Assembly: GCA_030042755.1 (NCBI GenBank)
Contig: JASHZC010000229.1
Location: forward strand, 1-16,667
DNA: 16,667 nucleotides
Direction: 5' to 3'
Source of the DNA: Vulcanimicrobiota bacterium
GTDB taxonomy: Bacteria; Eremiobacterota; Eremiobacteria; Baltobacterales; Baltobacteraceae
The position numbers and the translations under genes were made by a program. The notes below the pieces were generated by a model. The model did not search any database. It saw nothing but the letters and a program-made list of their open reading frames with translations, and was not told where the DNA came from. Shown piece by piece: positions 1 to 8,602 of the stretch; within the stretch, counting starts at the first letter, position 1, and every line of letters starts with the position of its first letter.

Positions 1-339
1 CGCCGCGACGCCTTGGGTACGCAAAGCACCGCGCACCGCGAGCGCCGCCCAGTGCGGAACGACCCACAGCGCCTCCGAGGCCACGTCGCGCGGCAGGATC
101 GTCGTGAAGAGCAGCGCCGTCCCCGGCGCCGCCGACCAGGATCGTCCCTTCCGCCCCGCCCCGCGGCGCTGATACTCCGCGACGATCGTGTGGCCTCTGA
201 AGCCCGCCTTATCCAAGAGCGCAGCCGCGTCCGCGTTCGTGCTTTCGGTCTCTTCCACGTAGGCGACCGACGCGAACGGCGTGTTGCGCAATTCGCGAGC
301 CACCCACGCATACGGTCCCGCCTCCGGCATCGGCTCCAT
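1..339 (-). CDS. birA: Biotin--[acetyl-CoA-carboxylase] ligase, N-terminal part (runs off left edge)
   Basis: The enzyme activates biotin to biotinyl-AMP and attaches it to the carrier domain of acetyl-CoA carboxylase in the cytoplasm. Only the first 113 residues are inside the window and the frame is open to base 1. Seen: an ESTNADA segment at residues 32-38 and the nucleotide/biotin-binding loop AEYQRRGAGRKGRSW at residues 54-68, followed by PGTALLFTTILP, which is the usual order in BirA-type ligases. The protein starts directly at the catalytic domain, so it appears to lack the N-terminal DNA-binding domain of the bifunctional E. coli repressor form. ATG at 337-339 is preceded by AAGGAG six bases upstream; a second in-frame ATG lies at 328-330. 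It is divergent from ndk. Confidence 0.85.
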   Translation of the reverse strand, partial: MEPMPEAGPYAWVARELRNTPFASVAYVEETESTNADAAALLDKAGFRGHTIVAEYQRRGAGRKGRSWSAAPGTALLFTTILPRDVASEALWVVPHWAALAVRGALRTQGVAA

Positions 340-360
340 CTTCGCTCCTTTTCCCGAGTC

Positions 361-439
361 CATCCTGAGCCTCTCCCCCGGTGTCATCCTGAGCCCTGTC
401 ATCCTGAGCGTAGTCGAAGGACGAAGGACGAAGGATGAC
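361..439. repeat. Dispersed-repeat cluster (CATCCTGAGC copies plus inverted GTCATCCT/AGGATGAC)
   Basis: CATCCTGAGC occurs three times, at 361-370, 385-394 and 400-409. The last copy continues into GTAGTCGAAGG and three GAAGGAC/GAAGGAT units. GTCATCCT at 398-405 pairs with AGGATGAC at 432-439, so the right part can form a long imperfect hairpin. On the minus strand the unit reads TTCGACTACGCTCAGGATGA, a motif I recall as a dispersed intergenic repeat in several uncultivated soil phyla (memory, not checked). It lies between the divergent biotin ligase and ndk genes, and its right end contains the most upstream possible ndk ATG (435). Confidence 0.7.
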
Positions 440-467
440 CGAGCGACCCGCCGTATTCGGCGCTTCT

Positions 468-923
468 ATGGCTATCGAACGTACGCTCATCCTCTGCAAA
501 CCCGATGCCGTTTCGCGCGGACTCGTCGGCGAGATTATTGCGCGGATCGAGCGCCGCGGATACGTTATCACGGCGATGAAACTGATGGAGCTCGACGGCG
601 TTCGCGCGCGCGAACACTACGCCGAACACAAAGGCAAGCCGTTCTTCGACGAGCTGGTCACGTTCATCACCAGCGGTCCGCTGGTCGCGATGGCGGTCGA
701 AGGCGAAGGCGTAATCGAAGGTTGCCGGCAGCTGATGGGTGCGACCGACCCGCTTGCGGCTGCGCCGGGATCGATCCGCGCCGACTTTGCGCAAACGATC
801 GGCCGGAACATCGTCCACGGCAGCGACAGCAAAGCCAGCGCCGATCGCGAGCTCGGGTTGTTCTTCGAAGACAAGGACTTCATGTCGCGGCGGCACGATC
901 TGGAGCGCTGGATCGCGGGATAG
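468..923 (+). CDS. ndk: Nucleoside diphosphate kinase
   Basis: It transfers the gamma-phosphate of ATP to NDPs through a phosphohistidine and balances cytoplasmic NTP/dNTP pools. The 151-residue product has the usual family length. It begins [18 protein letters not shown] with the conserved Lys11, and carries the active-site loop NIVHGSDS with His117, preceded by GATDP and ending in LFF. The frame is open upstream to an ATG at 435, inside the repeat hairpin, which would add 11 non-conserved residues. I prefer 468 because the family alignment begins there, although neither start has a well-spaced Shine-Dalgarno sequence. The stop is three bases before eno, so the two are almost certainly one transcript. 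Confidence 0.93.
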   Translation: MAIERTLILCKPDAVSRGLVGEIIARIERRGYVITAMKLMELDGVRAREHYAEHKGKPFFDELVTFITSGPLVAMAVEGEGVIEGCRQLMGATDPLAAAPGSIRADFAQTIGRNIVHGSDSKASADRELGLFFEDKDFMSRRHDLERWIAG

Positions 924-2309
<1,386 letters not shown>

Positions 2310-2351
2310 TCTCTCGTAGAACCGTCGAGGTTCGGAGCCGGAGTTTGGGGC

Positions 2352-2385
2352 GATGACGCTGGCCGGGAGGAAGCCTCCAGTCATC
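2352..2385. terminator. Possible bidirectional terminator hairpin between tRNA-Met and the small membrane gene
   Basis: GATGA at 2352-2356 pairs with TCATC at 2381-2385, and CTGG at 2359-2362 with CCAG at 2377-2380; an alternative inner GGAGG/CCTCC hairpin uses loop AAG. It lies where plus-strand transcription from tRNA-Met meets the end of the minus-strand gene and overlaps that gene's stop codon. There is no T-run on either side, so it is a weak terminator candidate. Confidence 0.25.
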
Positions 2386-2584
2386 TCGCAGCGTAACGTC
2401 GACTTAGCGCGGTCAGCGTGAACGCCAGTCCGGTTAGGGTCAACAATCCTGCTGCAATCAGGAGCTCGACGGACCCACTGCGGGCGTCGGGGTCCCAGCG
2501 GGTTGCCAGCTCAATCCAGTTGGGGAACGCCGTCGCAAGCAGCGTGGCAGCGCCGGCAATTGAAGCTAAAGCGATCCTTCTCAT
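2381..2584 (-). CDS. Small two-helix membrane protein of unknown function
   Basis: The 67-residue product has two hydrophobic segments, about residues 4-20 (IALASIAGAATLLATAF) and 44-60 (LLIAAGLLTLTGLAFTL). They are joined by a polar linker containing WIELATRWDPDARSGS, and the protein ends in a basic tail SRRYAAR, which suggests a hairpin in the inner membrane. ATG 2584 has a clear GGAGG five bases upstream, which decides the start over an in-frame TTG at 2596. It follows the large propeller gene on the same strand by 47 bases and may share its transcript. Small proteins with a similar 'DPD..SGS.E' linker exist in other bacteria from memory, but I can assign no function. Confidence 0.7.
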   Translation of the reverse strand: MRRIALASIAGAATLLATAFPNWIELATRWDPDARSGSVELLIAAGLLTLTGLAFTLTALSRRYAAR

Positions 2585-2599
2585 TGGAACCTCCAAACG

Positions 2600-2615
2600 C
2601 TGTCACCTTTGACAG
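2600..2615. promoter_or_regulatory. Short perfect inverted repeat (CTGTCA-N4-TGACAG)
   Basis: A 6-bp perfect inverted repeat with a 4-nt centre sits between the stop of the propeller gene and the Shine-Dalgarno of the small membrane gene. Read on the minus strand it is followed by CGTTTGG, so it could be a weak attenuating hairpin or a small dyad operator. Position is the only support. Confidence 0.25.
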
Positions 2616-2631
2616 ACTCAAATGATACTGG

Positions 2632-5600
2632 CTACTCCTTGCAATCTTCGTCCTCCTCATCGCAACAGCACGGGTAGCCTTGTCGGCACGGCACCGGATG
2701 CGGCTTATTGCAACAGCCCTTGCGGCAATCGTCGCAATCCTCTCGCGACCAAGACCAAGGCCATATCGTGTAAGCTTCGACGTCAACGATTTTGACGGGC
2801 GTTGCCGGGTCGTTACTCTCGATCACCAGCTCGCAACAGCGAGGGCACTTTTCGAGTGCGTGATACTGGATCACGACGGGAAGACACGAACCGGGCGCTA
2901 GCGTTGCCGGGAACGGATTATGCAACAGCCTCCAGAGACGGCTCTTACGCTTAAAGGCTACGCTGGTAACATCGAGCGCACATTGACCCACGTTGCAGAT
3001 CGAGAGGGTGCGGTCCGCGCAACACGTGGCCGTGACGCCGCCGAACGAGGTAGAGCCCGCGACCGCCAGCGTACCCCACGGCGCGTCGCCGGAGACGCTA
3101 ACGTTCAACGGGCTGGCCGGATCGTCGCTGCTGATTGTGATCGTCGCTGACTTAGAACCGAAGCTGGCGGGCTGGAACCGGATCGGTAGCGGCAGGCCGG
3201 TCCCCGGAGCAATCGTGATGGGGTACGACAAGACTTCGGGTGCGAGAAACTCAGGCCAGCTCGAGGTTATCGCATAGACGGTGAGGGTGCAGGCACCGCT
3301 ATTGGTAAGAATTAGCGGTTCATCGGCGAAGTTGCCGACGCACACGTTACCGAAGTTTCCGCTGTTTGCGATGATCGCCGTTGCCGTCGGCGCGGGAGCC
3401 GTTCCCGAGACCGCGAGCGAGTTCGGGCTTGAGGGATCGCTGCTGAAGACGGTGATCGTGCCGATCTGCAGACCGTAGCTTGACGGCGCAAAGCGAACGA
3501 CCAGGTCGATCGACGCGCCGGAGCTGACGAGCAGCGGGTAAGACTGAACGTTCGGTACGAAGAAATCTCCCGTTCCGGCGATATTGAAGATCGTCAACGG
3601 GCACGGTCCGGGATTGTTAATCGTGAGTAGTTCATCGGCAAACGATCCACTGCAGACGTTGCCGAAGTTGCCGCTGTTTGCGATAGAGATCGCTGCCGTC
3701 CCTGCGCCACCCGCACCGACTGCGAGAAGGTCGACGATGGGTGCCGCGGGATCGTTGCTGATGATACGGATGGTCGCAGCTTCGGGGCCGGCTACGCTTG
3801 GTGTGTAACTCACCGTAAAGTCGAGCTCGTCGCCGGGTCCAATGTCGACTGGCGTGCTCGGCGTCGGAAGCACAGCGAAATCGCTCGACCCGACCAACCA
3901 TTCCACGCTATCGATTGTGAGCGCCGTTGTGCCGACGTTGTAAATCTTGAGCGTCAGAAATTGCGGTCCCGTGCAGACGACGCCAAAATCGAGGTTGTCT
4001 TGCAGGCTGACTGCGATGACCGGTCCGGATGGCACGACGAACTTGAAGACGCCGCGCCCATATGTAGCCGCGGTGAGCGATCCAGCCGTTTCATTAAGAG
4101 CGAGGTCGAGGACCGGCGCTTGCGGGAAGTGGAGATCGTCGAGTACATACCACGTTGCGCCTTGATCGACGGAGCGCAGCACGCCAAAATCGCAACCGAC
4201 ATAAATGGTGGTCGGTGTGTCGGACCCGTCTAGGGCGATCGCGTTGAACGGAACGTCGATCGGCGGAGAGATGTCCGTCCACGAACCGCCGCTGATCGTC
4301 GTTACATAAACGTGGCCGTTCGGCGAACCGCTAAAACCCTGAACCACTGCATAGATGATCGTAGGATCGTTTGGATCGAACTTAGCGCGCGCGACAGTGC
4401 GTCCTGGAAGATTTCGCGTGATGTTCGTGAAGGCCACGCCGTGCGGCGGTCCGACCGTCGGCGCCAACGCGTTCGTCGAAACGAAAACTTCGCTTCCGAC
4501 AGCAATGACGACGTTGTTGCCGCCGTTTAACCTCGCGACATCGATCGTGCCGGTGGTACCGAAGGCTTTGAGAATTCGCCAGGTACTGCCGCTGTCTTGG
4601 CTTTGCCACAGATTCTGGCTGCCGCTCGCGTAGACGAAGCCGCCATTGCTTGGATCGGTACCGATGGGCGCGAGATAGCAACCCGTGTCGGTCGACGTCC
4701 CCCAAGGGGTGATGTACGTGGGGAACGACTTGCCGTCGTCCGTCGAGAGGTACATTTCGGTGCATGGAACCGGCGGAGTACCCGACCAGAAGCCGCTGGT
4801 CGAGTAGACTTGTCCCGCGATCGTTCCGTCGTAGCGAACGTCCCAACCGTCCCCGCCGCTCGTTGCAACCCAACCGAGTCCTGAGCCGCCGGCGGTCGTT
4901 TCGACTTCGTTATCTTGAAGCGCGCCAACGGTGACGCTACCCGTCGCATCGGGTTTAACCGAGATGTTGTAAAACAAACCGGTCTGTAAGCCGCCGGAGT
5001 TTAGTGGCGACCAGCTTGCACCACCGTTTATCGAGGTCGAGAGACCGCCGTCGGTTCCACAAAAAACGATCGACGGAGTCGGGCTTGGTTGCGAGATAAA
5101 GGCCCAAGCGTGCGTGTCGGAGTGGGGGACCGAAATAGAGCTGAAACTTGTACCGGAGTTGGTCGACTTTGCTTGGTGAACGGCGCCAAAGTAGATGATG
5201 TCGTGCACCCCGTCACCGGGCGACGCGGGATCGACGGCAAAGTGAAAACTATATCCACCTTGTGAGCTTCCGACGTGCATCCCGGTCGCCGCTTGCTGCG
5301 TCCACGTAGCGCCTTGATCCTTACTAAGAAAGAGTCCGACCGGATCGGGTGCCCCGCCGGTCCCTTGCAAGCTCACGTAGAGAACTTGAATGCCGTGTGG
5401 GTTTGGTGGTGACGTGGGCGGAGCCGCCGCAATGATGACCTTGAAGAATCCGTTAGGCGATGGGCCAACCGCGCTCTTGACCGCAGGGGTCGATCCGCTG
5501 AGAATCTGCGTCCAGGTTACGCCGCCATCGTTCGAACGGTACGCACCTGATCCCGACACGCCGGCATAGAGAATGCGCGCATTTGGCGGCGAGGAGACGT

Positions 5601-6153
5601 CGAGCACCAAGGAGCGCGTATCACCGATCGCATTCGTACCTTGCGTCCAGTTCAAGCCGCCGTCATCGGAGACAAACACGCCGAACGAACTTGCCAAGTA
5701 AACCGTGTTGCTGTTGGCCGGATCGACAAGAATCACGTTGATATCTTGCGGGACGAACTGGATTGCATTGCCAACGTTGTCGGCCGGAAAACCCGATCCG
5801 AGGCTAATCCACGTCTCGCCGCCGTCAGTTGATTTGAAGATACCGGCCGAGGGTTGCGTGCCGTCGTCGATGCGCGAGCTCGTGCCGACATAGATCGTTG
5901 TCGTGTTGTTCGGGTCGATCGCAATTGCGCCGGGCTCTCCGATTCCCAAGCACAGTTGCCGATCGAAGATCGGCGTCCAGGTCGTGCCGCCGTCGAGTGA
6001 ATGCCAGGCGCCGCCACCCGCGGTTCCCATATACATGTCCGCGGGATTGTGTGGATTGATTGCAATCGCAGAAACCAGCCCGTTGTCTTGCGTGCTGTTC
6101 TCCGCGATGGGGCTGGGCCCGAACGGCGCCCAGACCGTCCCTTTGAGGCTCAC
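2632..6153 (-). CDS. Large beta-propeller (BNR/VPS10-sortilin-like) protein with four choice-of-anchor-D/ASH-like Ig domains and Cys-rich tail
   Basis: The 1173 residues fall into three parts. Residues about 1-705 hold many DGG/DQG.TW blades (for example LDGGTTW 53-59, STDGGETW 108-115, SNDGGVTW 207-214, SKDQGATW 277-284), each preceded by a DP-type strand as in BNR/Asp-box propellers (VPS10/GH74-like). Residues about 709-1127 form four Ig-like repeats ending SNDPA or SSDPS, with a near-repeated motif SGNFGNVC in repeats 2 and 3. Residues 1139-1173 contain nine cysteines and an acidic end. No signal peptide or membrane segment is visible, which is odd for such domains. The GTG start at 6151-6153 overlaps the upstream gene's stop (GTGA), indicating translational coupling. 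A ligand-binding or surface-scaffold role is likely; enzymatic activity is not supported. Confidence 0.88.
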   Translation of the reverse strand: MSLKGTVWAPFGPSPIAENSTQDNGLVSAIAINPHNPADMYMGTAGGGAWHSLDGGTTWTPIFDRQLCLGIGEPGAIAIDPNNTTTIYVGTSSRIDDGTQPSAGIFKSTDGGETWISLGSGFPADNVGNAIQFVPQDINVILVDPANSNTVYLASSFGVFVSDDGGLNWTQGTNAIGDTRSLVLDVSSPPNARILYAGVSGSGAYRSNDGGVTWTQILSGSTPAVKSAVGPSPNGFFKVIIAAAPPTSPPNPHGIQVLYVSLQGTGGAPDPVGLFLSKDQGATWTQQAATGMHVGSSQGGYSFHFAVDPASPGDGVHDIIYFGAVHQAKSTNSGTSFSSISVPHSDTHAWAFISQPSPTPSIVFCGTDGGLSTSINGGASWSPLNSGGLQTGLFYNISVKPDATGSVTVGALQDNEVETTAGGSGLGWVATSGGDGWDVRYDGTIAGQVYSTSGFWSGTPPVPCTEMYLSTDDGKSFPTYITPWGTSTDTGCYLAPIGTDPSNGGFVYASGSQNLWQSQDSGSTWRILKAFGTTGTIDVARLNGGNNVVIAVGSEVFVSTNALAPTVGPPHGVAFTNITRNLPGRTVARAKFDPNDPTIIYAVVQGFSGSPNGHVYVTTISGGSWTDISPPIDVPFNAIALDGSDTPTTIYVGCDFGVLRSVDQGATWYVLDDLHFPQAPVLDLALNETAGSLTAATYGRGVFKFVVPSGPVIAVSLQDNLDFGVVCTGPQFLTLKIYNVGTTALTIDSVEWLVGSSDFAVLPTPSTPVDIGPGDELDFTVSYTPSVAGPEAATIRIISNDPAAPIVDLLAVGAGGAGTAAISIANSGNFGNVCSGSFADELLTINNPGPCPLTIFNIAGTGDFFVPNVQSYPLLVSSGASIDLVVRFAPSSYGLQIGTITVFSSDPSSPNSLAVSGTAPAPTATAIIANSGNFGNVCVGNFADEPLILTNSGACTLTVYAITSSWPEFLAPEVLSYPITIAPGTGLPLPIRFQPASFGSKSATITISSDDPASPLNVSVSGDAPWGTLAVAGSTSFGGVTATCCADRTLSICNVGQCALDVTSVAFKRKSRLWRLLHNPFPATLAPGSCLPVVIQYHALEKCPRCCELVIESNDPATPVKIVDVEAYTIWPWSWSREDCDDCRKGCCNKPHPVPCRQGYPCCCDEEDEDCKE

Positions 6154-6401
6154 TTCCGGGACTCGTCGTCAGAATCGGTTGACAGTGCTTTCTGCGTTTG
6201 CCCAACCGTGCCGGGCTCGCGTATCAGCGAGCCTCGTAACCGATGCCACTGACCGAGTGCTTTGGCATACATCTCCGCCGTGGGCACGGGACCGCCCGCA
6301 AGTCGCTTCTTCAGTATTTGGATGATGACCGCGCGGTCGCGACCGCCAGGATCAGGGTGCGGCCGTCGTCCTTCATCGCTGGGATGCTTTGGCTTGGCCA
6401 T
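6150..6401 (-). CDS. Small polar protein coupled to the propeller gene, function unknown
   Basis: The 83-residue protein is hydrophilic and basic at its start (MAKPKHPSDEGRRPHPDPGG). It has a probable helical middle DRAVIIQILKKRLAGG followed by TAEMYAKALGQWHRLRGSL, and a Ser/Asp-rich tail. It has no signal peptide or membrane segment. Its TGA stop overlaps the GTG start of the propeller gene by four bases (GTGA, 6150-6153), so the two are translated together and probably work together, perhaps as a chaperone, adaptor or secretion partner (inference). ATG 6399-6401 has no good Shine-Dalgarno; a TAGAAT box ends five bases upstream, so a leaderless message is possible. Confidence 0.75.
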   Translation of the reverse strand: MAKPKHPSDEGRRPHPDPGGRDRAVIIQILKKRLAGGPVPTAEMYAKALGQWHRLRGSLIREPGTVGQTQKALSTDSDDESRK

Positions 6402-6825
6402 GCTTTATTCTATCCGTGCCGCAAGGCCGCTAGATGAGAAATGAAGCGCGCCATGATGTCCATTGCGAGCATCCTCGCACAGGTAATCAGTAGAAGGGAG
6501 CGGTCGTTCATCGCCAGTCGGCGCACTTCCTGGTTTTCCGAGCAAAGGGGGCCTCGTTTGTTGCGGTAGACGTGAGCCCAAGCAGCCAAGCACCCGAAGA
6601 AGCCGGCTTGCCCTCCGGAGATAGCCTTGTTCGGAGGCGCGTGCTTCGAGCGATGATTCTAGTCCGCGCGTTATGCGCATGCCGGGTCGGCGAGACATGG
6701 CCGCGTCGCAGCGAGCAATGCTAAGAACAGAACCCGAGCGAAGGCTGGCAGCGTGAGGCTTTGCCTGTCGGTGATCCTCGTTACCTGCTCTCCCGCACAG
6801 CTTGTCCACATCACGGTCGCAAATG
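6402..6825. other. Gap without an assigned gene; one unexplained 82-codon minus-strand open frame
   Basis: No gene is supported across these 424 bases. One minus-strand frame is open from the TAG at 6659-6661 to the TAG at 6410-6412, and it reads like protein (PPNKAISGGQAGFFGCLAAW, then AHVYRNKRG). The only ATG starts are late (6511, giving 33 residues), and the Shine-Dalgarno sequences are poor. It ends eight bases before the ATG of the 83-aa gene. An inverted CCTCCG/CGGAGG pair lies near 6611-6637. Bases 6659-6825 show nothing I can assign. The stretch may be a gene remnant or a dispersed repeat. Confidence 0.4.
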
Positions 6826-7143
6826 TCACGCCTGGCATCGATTCCGCGTCGTTCGCAGCGCAGCCCATTCAGCTTCGTCGACGTGCACGCTAAAAGGGCG
6901 GATCGCAGCATTTCCTTGTGCGGCGCGCGGCGTCGGCGTCTTAAGCACAGCTGTCGCTCCGAGCTCCACGGCTGTGATGATTCTCCCACAACGCGAAAAC
7001 GTGCGGTTTCCCCTGGCTGCGATTGACTCGAACCGAACGACTCCAGGTTCCGTGAGCGCCGGATCGCATAGCTCGCGAAGAATCGTCTCCGCTTTGTCGG
7101 CATCTCGCGGAGCGAACGCAAATACAATGGAGGAAATGAGCAT
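6826..7143 (-). pseudogene. Antibiotic-biosynthesis-monooxygenase (ABM)-like protein with two compensating frameshifts
   Basis: The 105-codon frame begins like a small cytoplasmic ABM/quinol-monooxygenase domain: MLISSIVFAF, then DADKAETILRELCDPALTEPGVVRFE. It ends with a family-like LKTPTPRAAQGNAAIRPF. The middle (codons about 46-60) does not fit, but the neighbouring frame at 6971-7009 reads KPHVFALWENHHS, which is the missing core strand (F-x-L-W-E). Two opposite single-base-type shifts near 7009 and about 6960 would explain this, and the net frame is restored. It is therefore a damaged gene, or carries assembly errors, or makes an altered protein. No Shine-Dalgarno precedes ATG 7143; a CAGAAT box lies four bases upstream. 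It is divergent from the lipase gene. Confidence 0.55.
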
Positions 7144-7267
7144 TGTTATTCTGTCGCTCAGTTACTCAGGTGCTAGAATGTAACTCGTGTCGCTCGGTAA
7201 TGTAAATCGCCAAGCAAGCCACCGTCCGGCTGGAGGTACTTCGTCGAGCAGGTCTACCCGAACGACG

Positions 7268-7296
7268 TTGGGAGGCAGTAGCCCTACGGCTATTTT
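7268..7296 (+). promoter_or_regulatory. Candidate sigma70-type promoter of the lipase-like gene
   Basis: TTGGGA at 7268-7273 and TATTTT at 7291-7296 are separated by exactly 17 bases. The expected transcription start, near 7303, is about ten bases before ATG 7313, so the leader would be very short. A second candidate -10 (TAGAAT, 7174-7179) lies seven bases before an in-frame GTG at 7187. Confidence 0.4.
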
Positions 7297-7312
7297 ATTC
7301 TTGACGCGTCTG

Positions 7313-8602
7313 ATGCGCCGGCATCAGCGGAATACCGTGGTGGCATACCTACTCGCTCTCGTGCTGGTGACGACCCAAGCCGTTAGTGCAGCGCCTGGAG
7401 ATTTGCTCGCGGTCTCGCCCGTAGAGGCGCCTGCGCACGCGAAAGCTTGGAGGGTCATCTACGAAACCACCGGGTTGGATGGCGTGCTTCGTCCGGTCTC
7501 CGGTGTGATCGTCGTTCCCAACAGTAAGGCTCCGTCGGGCGGAAGGGCGATCGTCTCATGGGCGCACCCCACGACGGGAATTGCGCAAGCGTGCGCGCCA
7601 TCCGAGAGTAGAAATCGGTATACGCTCATTCCGGGACTCCCGTCGATGATCGCCCGCGGATACGTCGTCGCGGCGACCGATTATCCCGGACTGGGGACGT
7701 CGGGACCGCATCCCTACCTCATCGGCGCTTCTGAAGCTCGATCGGTGATAGACATCGTGCGCGCGTCGCGGAAATTTCCTCCCGCCAATGCTTCGAACCG
7801 CTACGTGGCCTGGGGACATTCGCAAGGCGGCCAGGCGGTGCTCTTCGTCGATCAAATTGCGCAATCGTATGCGCCGGAACTGCGATTGGCGGGCGTCGTC
7901 GCCGTTGCGCCCCCGACGGCTCTCAAGGAAGACCTCCACCACGTCATCGTGACGACGTCGGGGCGTTTGCTCGCGTCCTACACCCTCGTTTCGTGGTCGC
8001 AAATTTACAACGCATCCATGGATGCGGTCACCACACCGCTTGCACGGCCGATCGTACGGCTCGTAGCGCGACAGTGCGCGTTGACGCGCCTTACGTCGGC
8101 ACGTGTGATGCTGACGGCGAAGCTTCTACCGTCGAACATGCTGCTTCCCACATTTTGGACCTCGAAGCCCTGGGTCGACGCGGCACGCGAAAATTCAGCC
8201 GATCCGCGCCGCGTCGCAGCACCGTTGCTCGTCGTGCAGGGGACGGATGACCGCGTCGTGCCGCCCTCCTTAACGGCGCAATTCGTGCGAACGGCATGCG
8301 CGGCCGGAGCACAGATCGAACTGCTGCGCATCGACGGCGGGAGTCACTTCTGGGCCGGCATGGACAGCGCGGGCTTCGCCGTGGACTGGATCGCGAAACG
8401 CCTCAGATCGCAGACGCACAAAGGTTGCCCTACGCTCGATATTCCGGCGCCGGTCAAAGCTGCAAGAGTCCTGTACCACGAAAGCGTACAGGCAGACCGC
8501 CACCAGCAGCGTGTAGAGCAGCGCGAAGAAGAAGACACCGAATACATCAGAGACTTTCACGATAGATATCCCTTAGCAACCTACATGCGCATGTTGGACT
8601 GA
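7313..8602 (+). CDS. Secreted alpha/beta-hydrolase, secretory-lipase (LIP) type
   Basis: Probably an extracytoplasmic ester or triglyceride hydrolase. From ATG 7313 the 429 residues begin with a signal peptide (MRRHQRNTVVAYLLALVLVT, cleavage near AVSA-APGD, residue 26). The catalytic triad is visible: nucleophile Ser170 in GHSQGG, Asp313 in VQGTDDRVV, and His345 in GGSHFW. ATDYPGLGTSGPHPYL (121-136) is typical of the secretory-lipase family. The frame is open upstream to a GTG at 7187, but that start would bury the signal peptide. The last ~50 residues (after about 375), rich in Gln, Arg and Glu, do not look like the family and lie antisense to a minus-strand membrane ORF; the frame may simply run on. 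The stop overlaps the convergent DUF4239 gene by 22 bases. Confidence 0.85.
   Translation: MRRHQRNTVVAYLLALVLVTTQAVSAAPGDLLAVSPVEAPAHAKAWRVIYETTGLDGVLRPVSGVIVVPNSKAPSGGRAIVSWAHPTTGIAQACAPSESRNRYTLIPGLPSMIARGYVVAATDYPGLGTSGPHPYLIGASEARSVIDIVRASRKFPPANASNRYVAWGHSQGGQAVLFVDQIAQSYAPELRLAGVVAVAPPTALKEDLHHVIVTTSGRLLASYTLVSWSQIYNASMDAVTTPLARPIVRLVARQCALTRLTSARVMLTAKLLPSNMLLPTFWTSKPWVDAARENSADPRRVAAPLLVVQGTDDRVVPPSLTAQFVRTACAAGAQIELLRIDGGSHFWAGMDSAGFAVDWIAKRLRSQTHKGCPTLDIPAPVKAARVLYHESVQADRHQQRVEQREEEDTEYIRDFHDRYPLATYMRMLD
8270..8560 (-). CDS. Small one-helix membrane ORF antisense to the lipase 3' end
   Basis: GTG at 8558-8560 lies 20 bases downstream of the DUF4239 stop on the same strand, with AAGGGA eight bases before it. 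The first ~35 residues look real: MKVSDVFGVFFFALLYTLLV then AVCLYAFVVQ form one transmembrane helix, followed by a basic stretch FDRRRNIERR. The rest of the 96-codon frame is antisense to the lipase segment carrying its catalytic His, so the C-terminal half may be a shadow or a degraded end. Function unknown. The operon position suggests a partner of the DUF4239 protein. Confidence 0.4.
   Translation of the reverse strand: MKVSDVFGVFFFALLYTLLVAVCLYAFVVQDSCSFDRRRNIERRATFVRLRSEAFRDPVHGEARAVHAGPEVTPAVDAQQFDLCSGRACRSHELRR

Noticed and set aside
13..438. Plus-strand 141-residue frame at the left edge
   Set aside because: Arg/Pro-rich shadow of the minus-strand biotin ligase, whose motifs are clear.
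3300..3720. DNA direct repeats within the propeller gene (SGNFGNVC-coding stretches)
   Set aside because: They reflect duplicated Ig-like domains in one protein, not a separate repeat element.
6405..7127. 240-residue minus-strand frame
   Set aside because: It covers the ABM gene in the wrong frame and is low-complexity Arg/Ser-rich; no domain is visible.
7187..7312. 42-residue N-terminal extension of the lipase from GTG 7187
   Set aside because: It would place a Ser/Thr/Arg-rich segment before a normal signal peptide; kept only as an alternative because a TAGAAT box precedes it.
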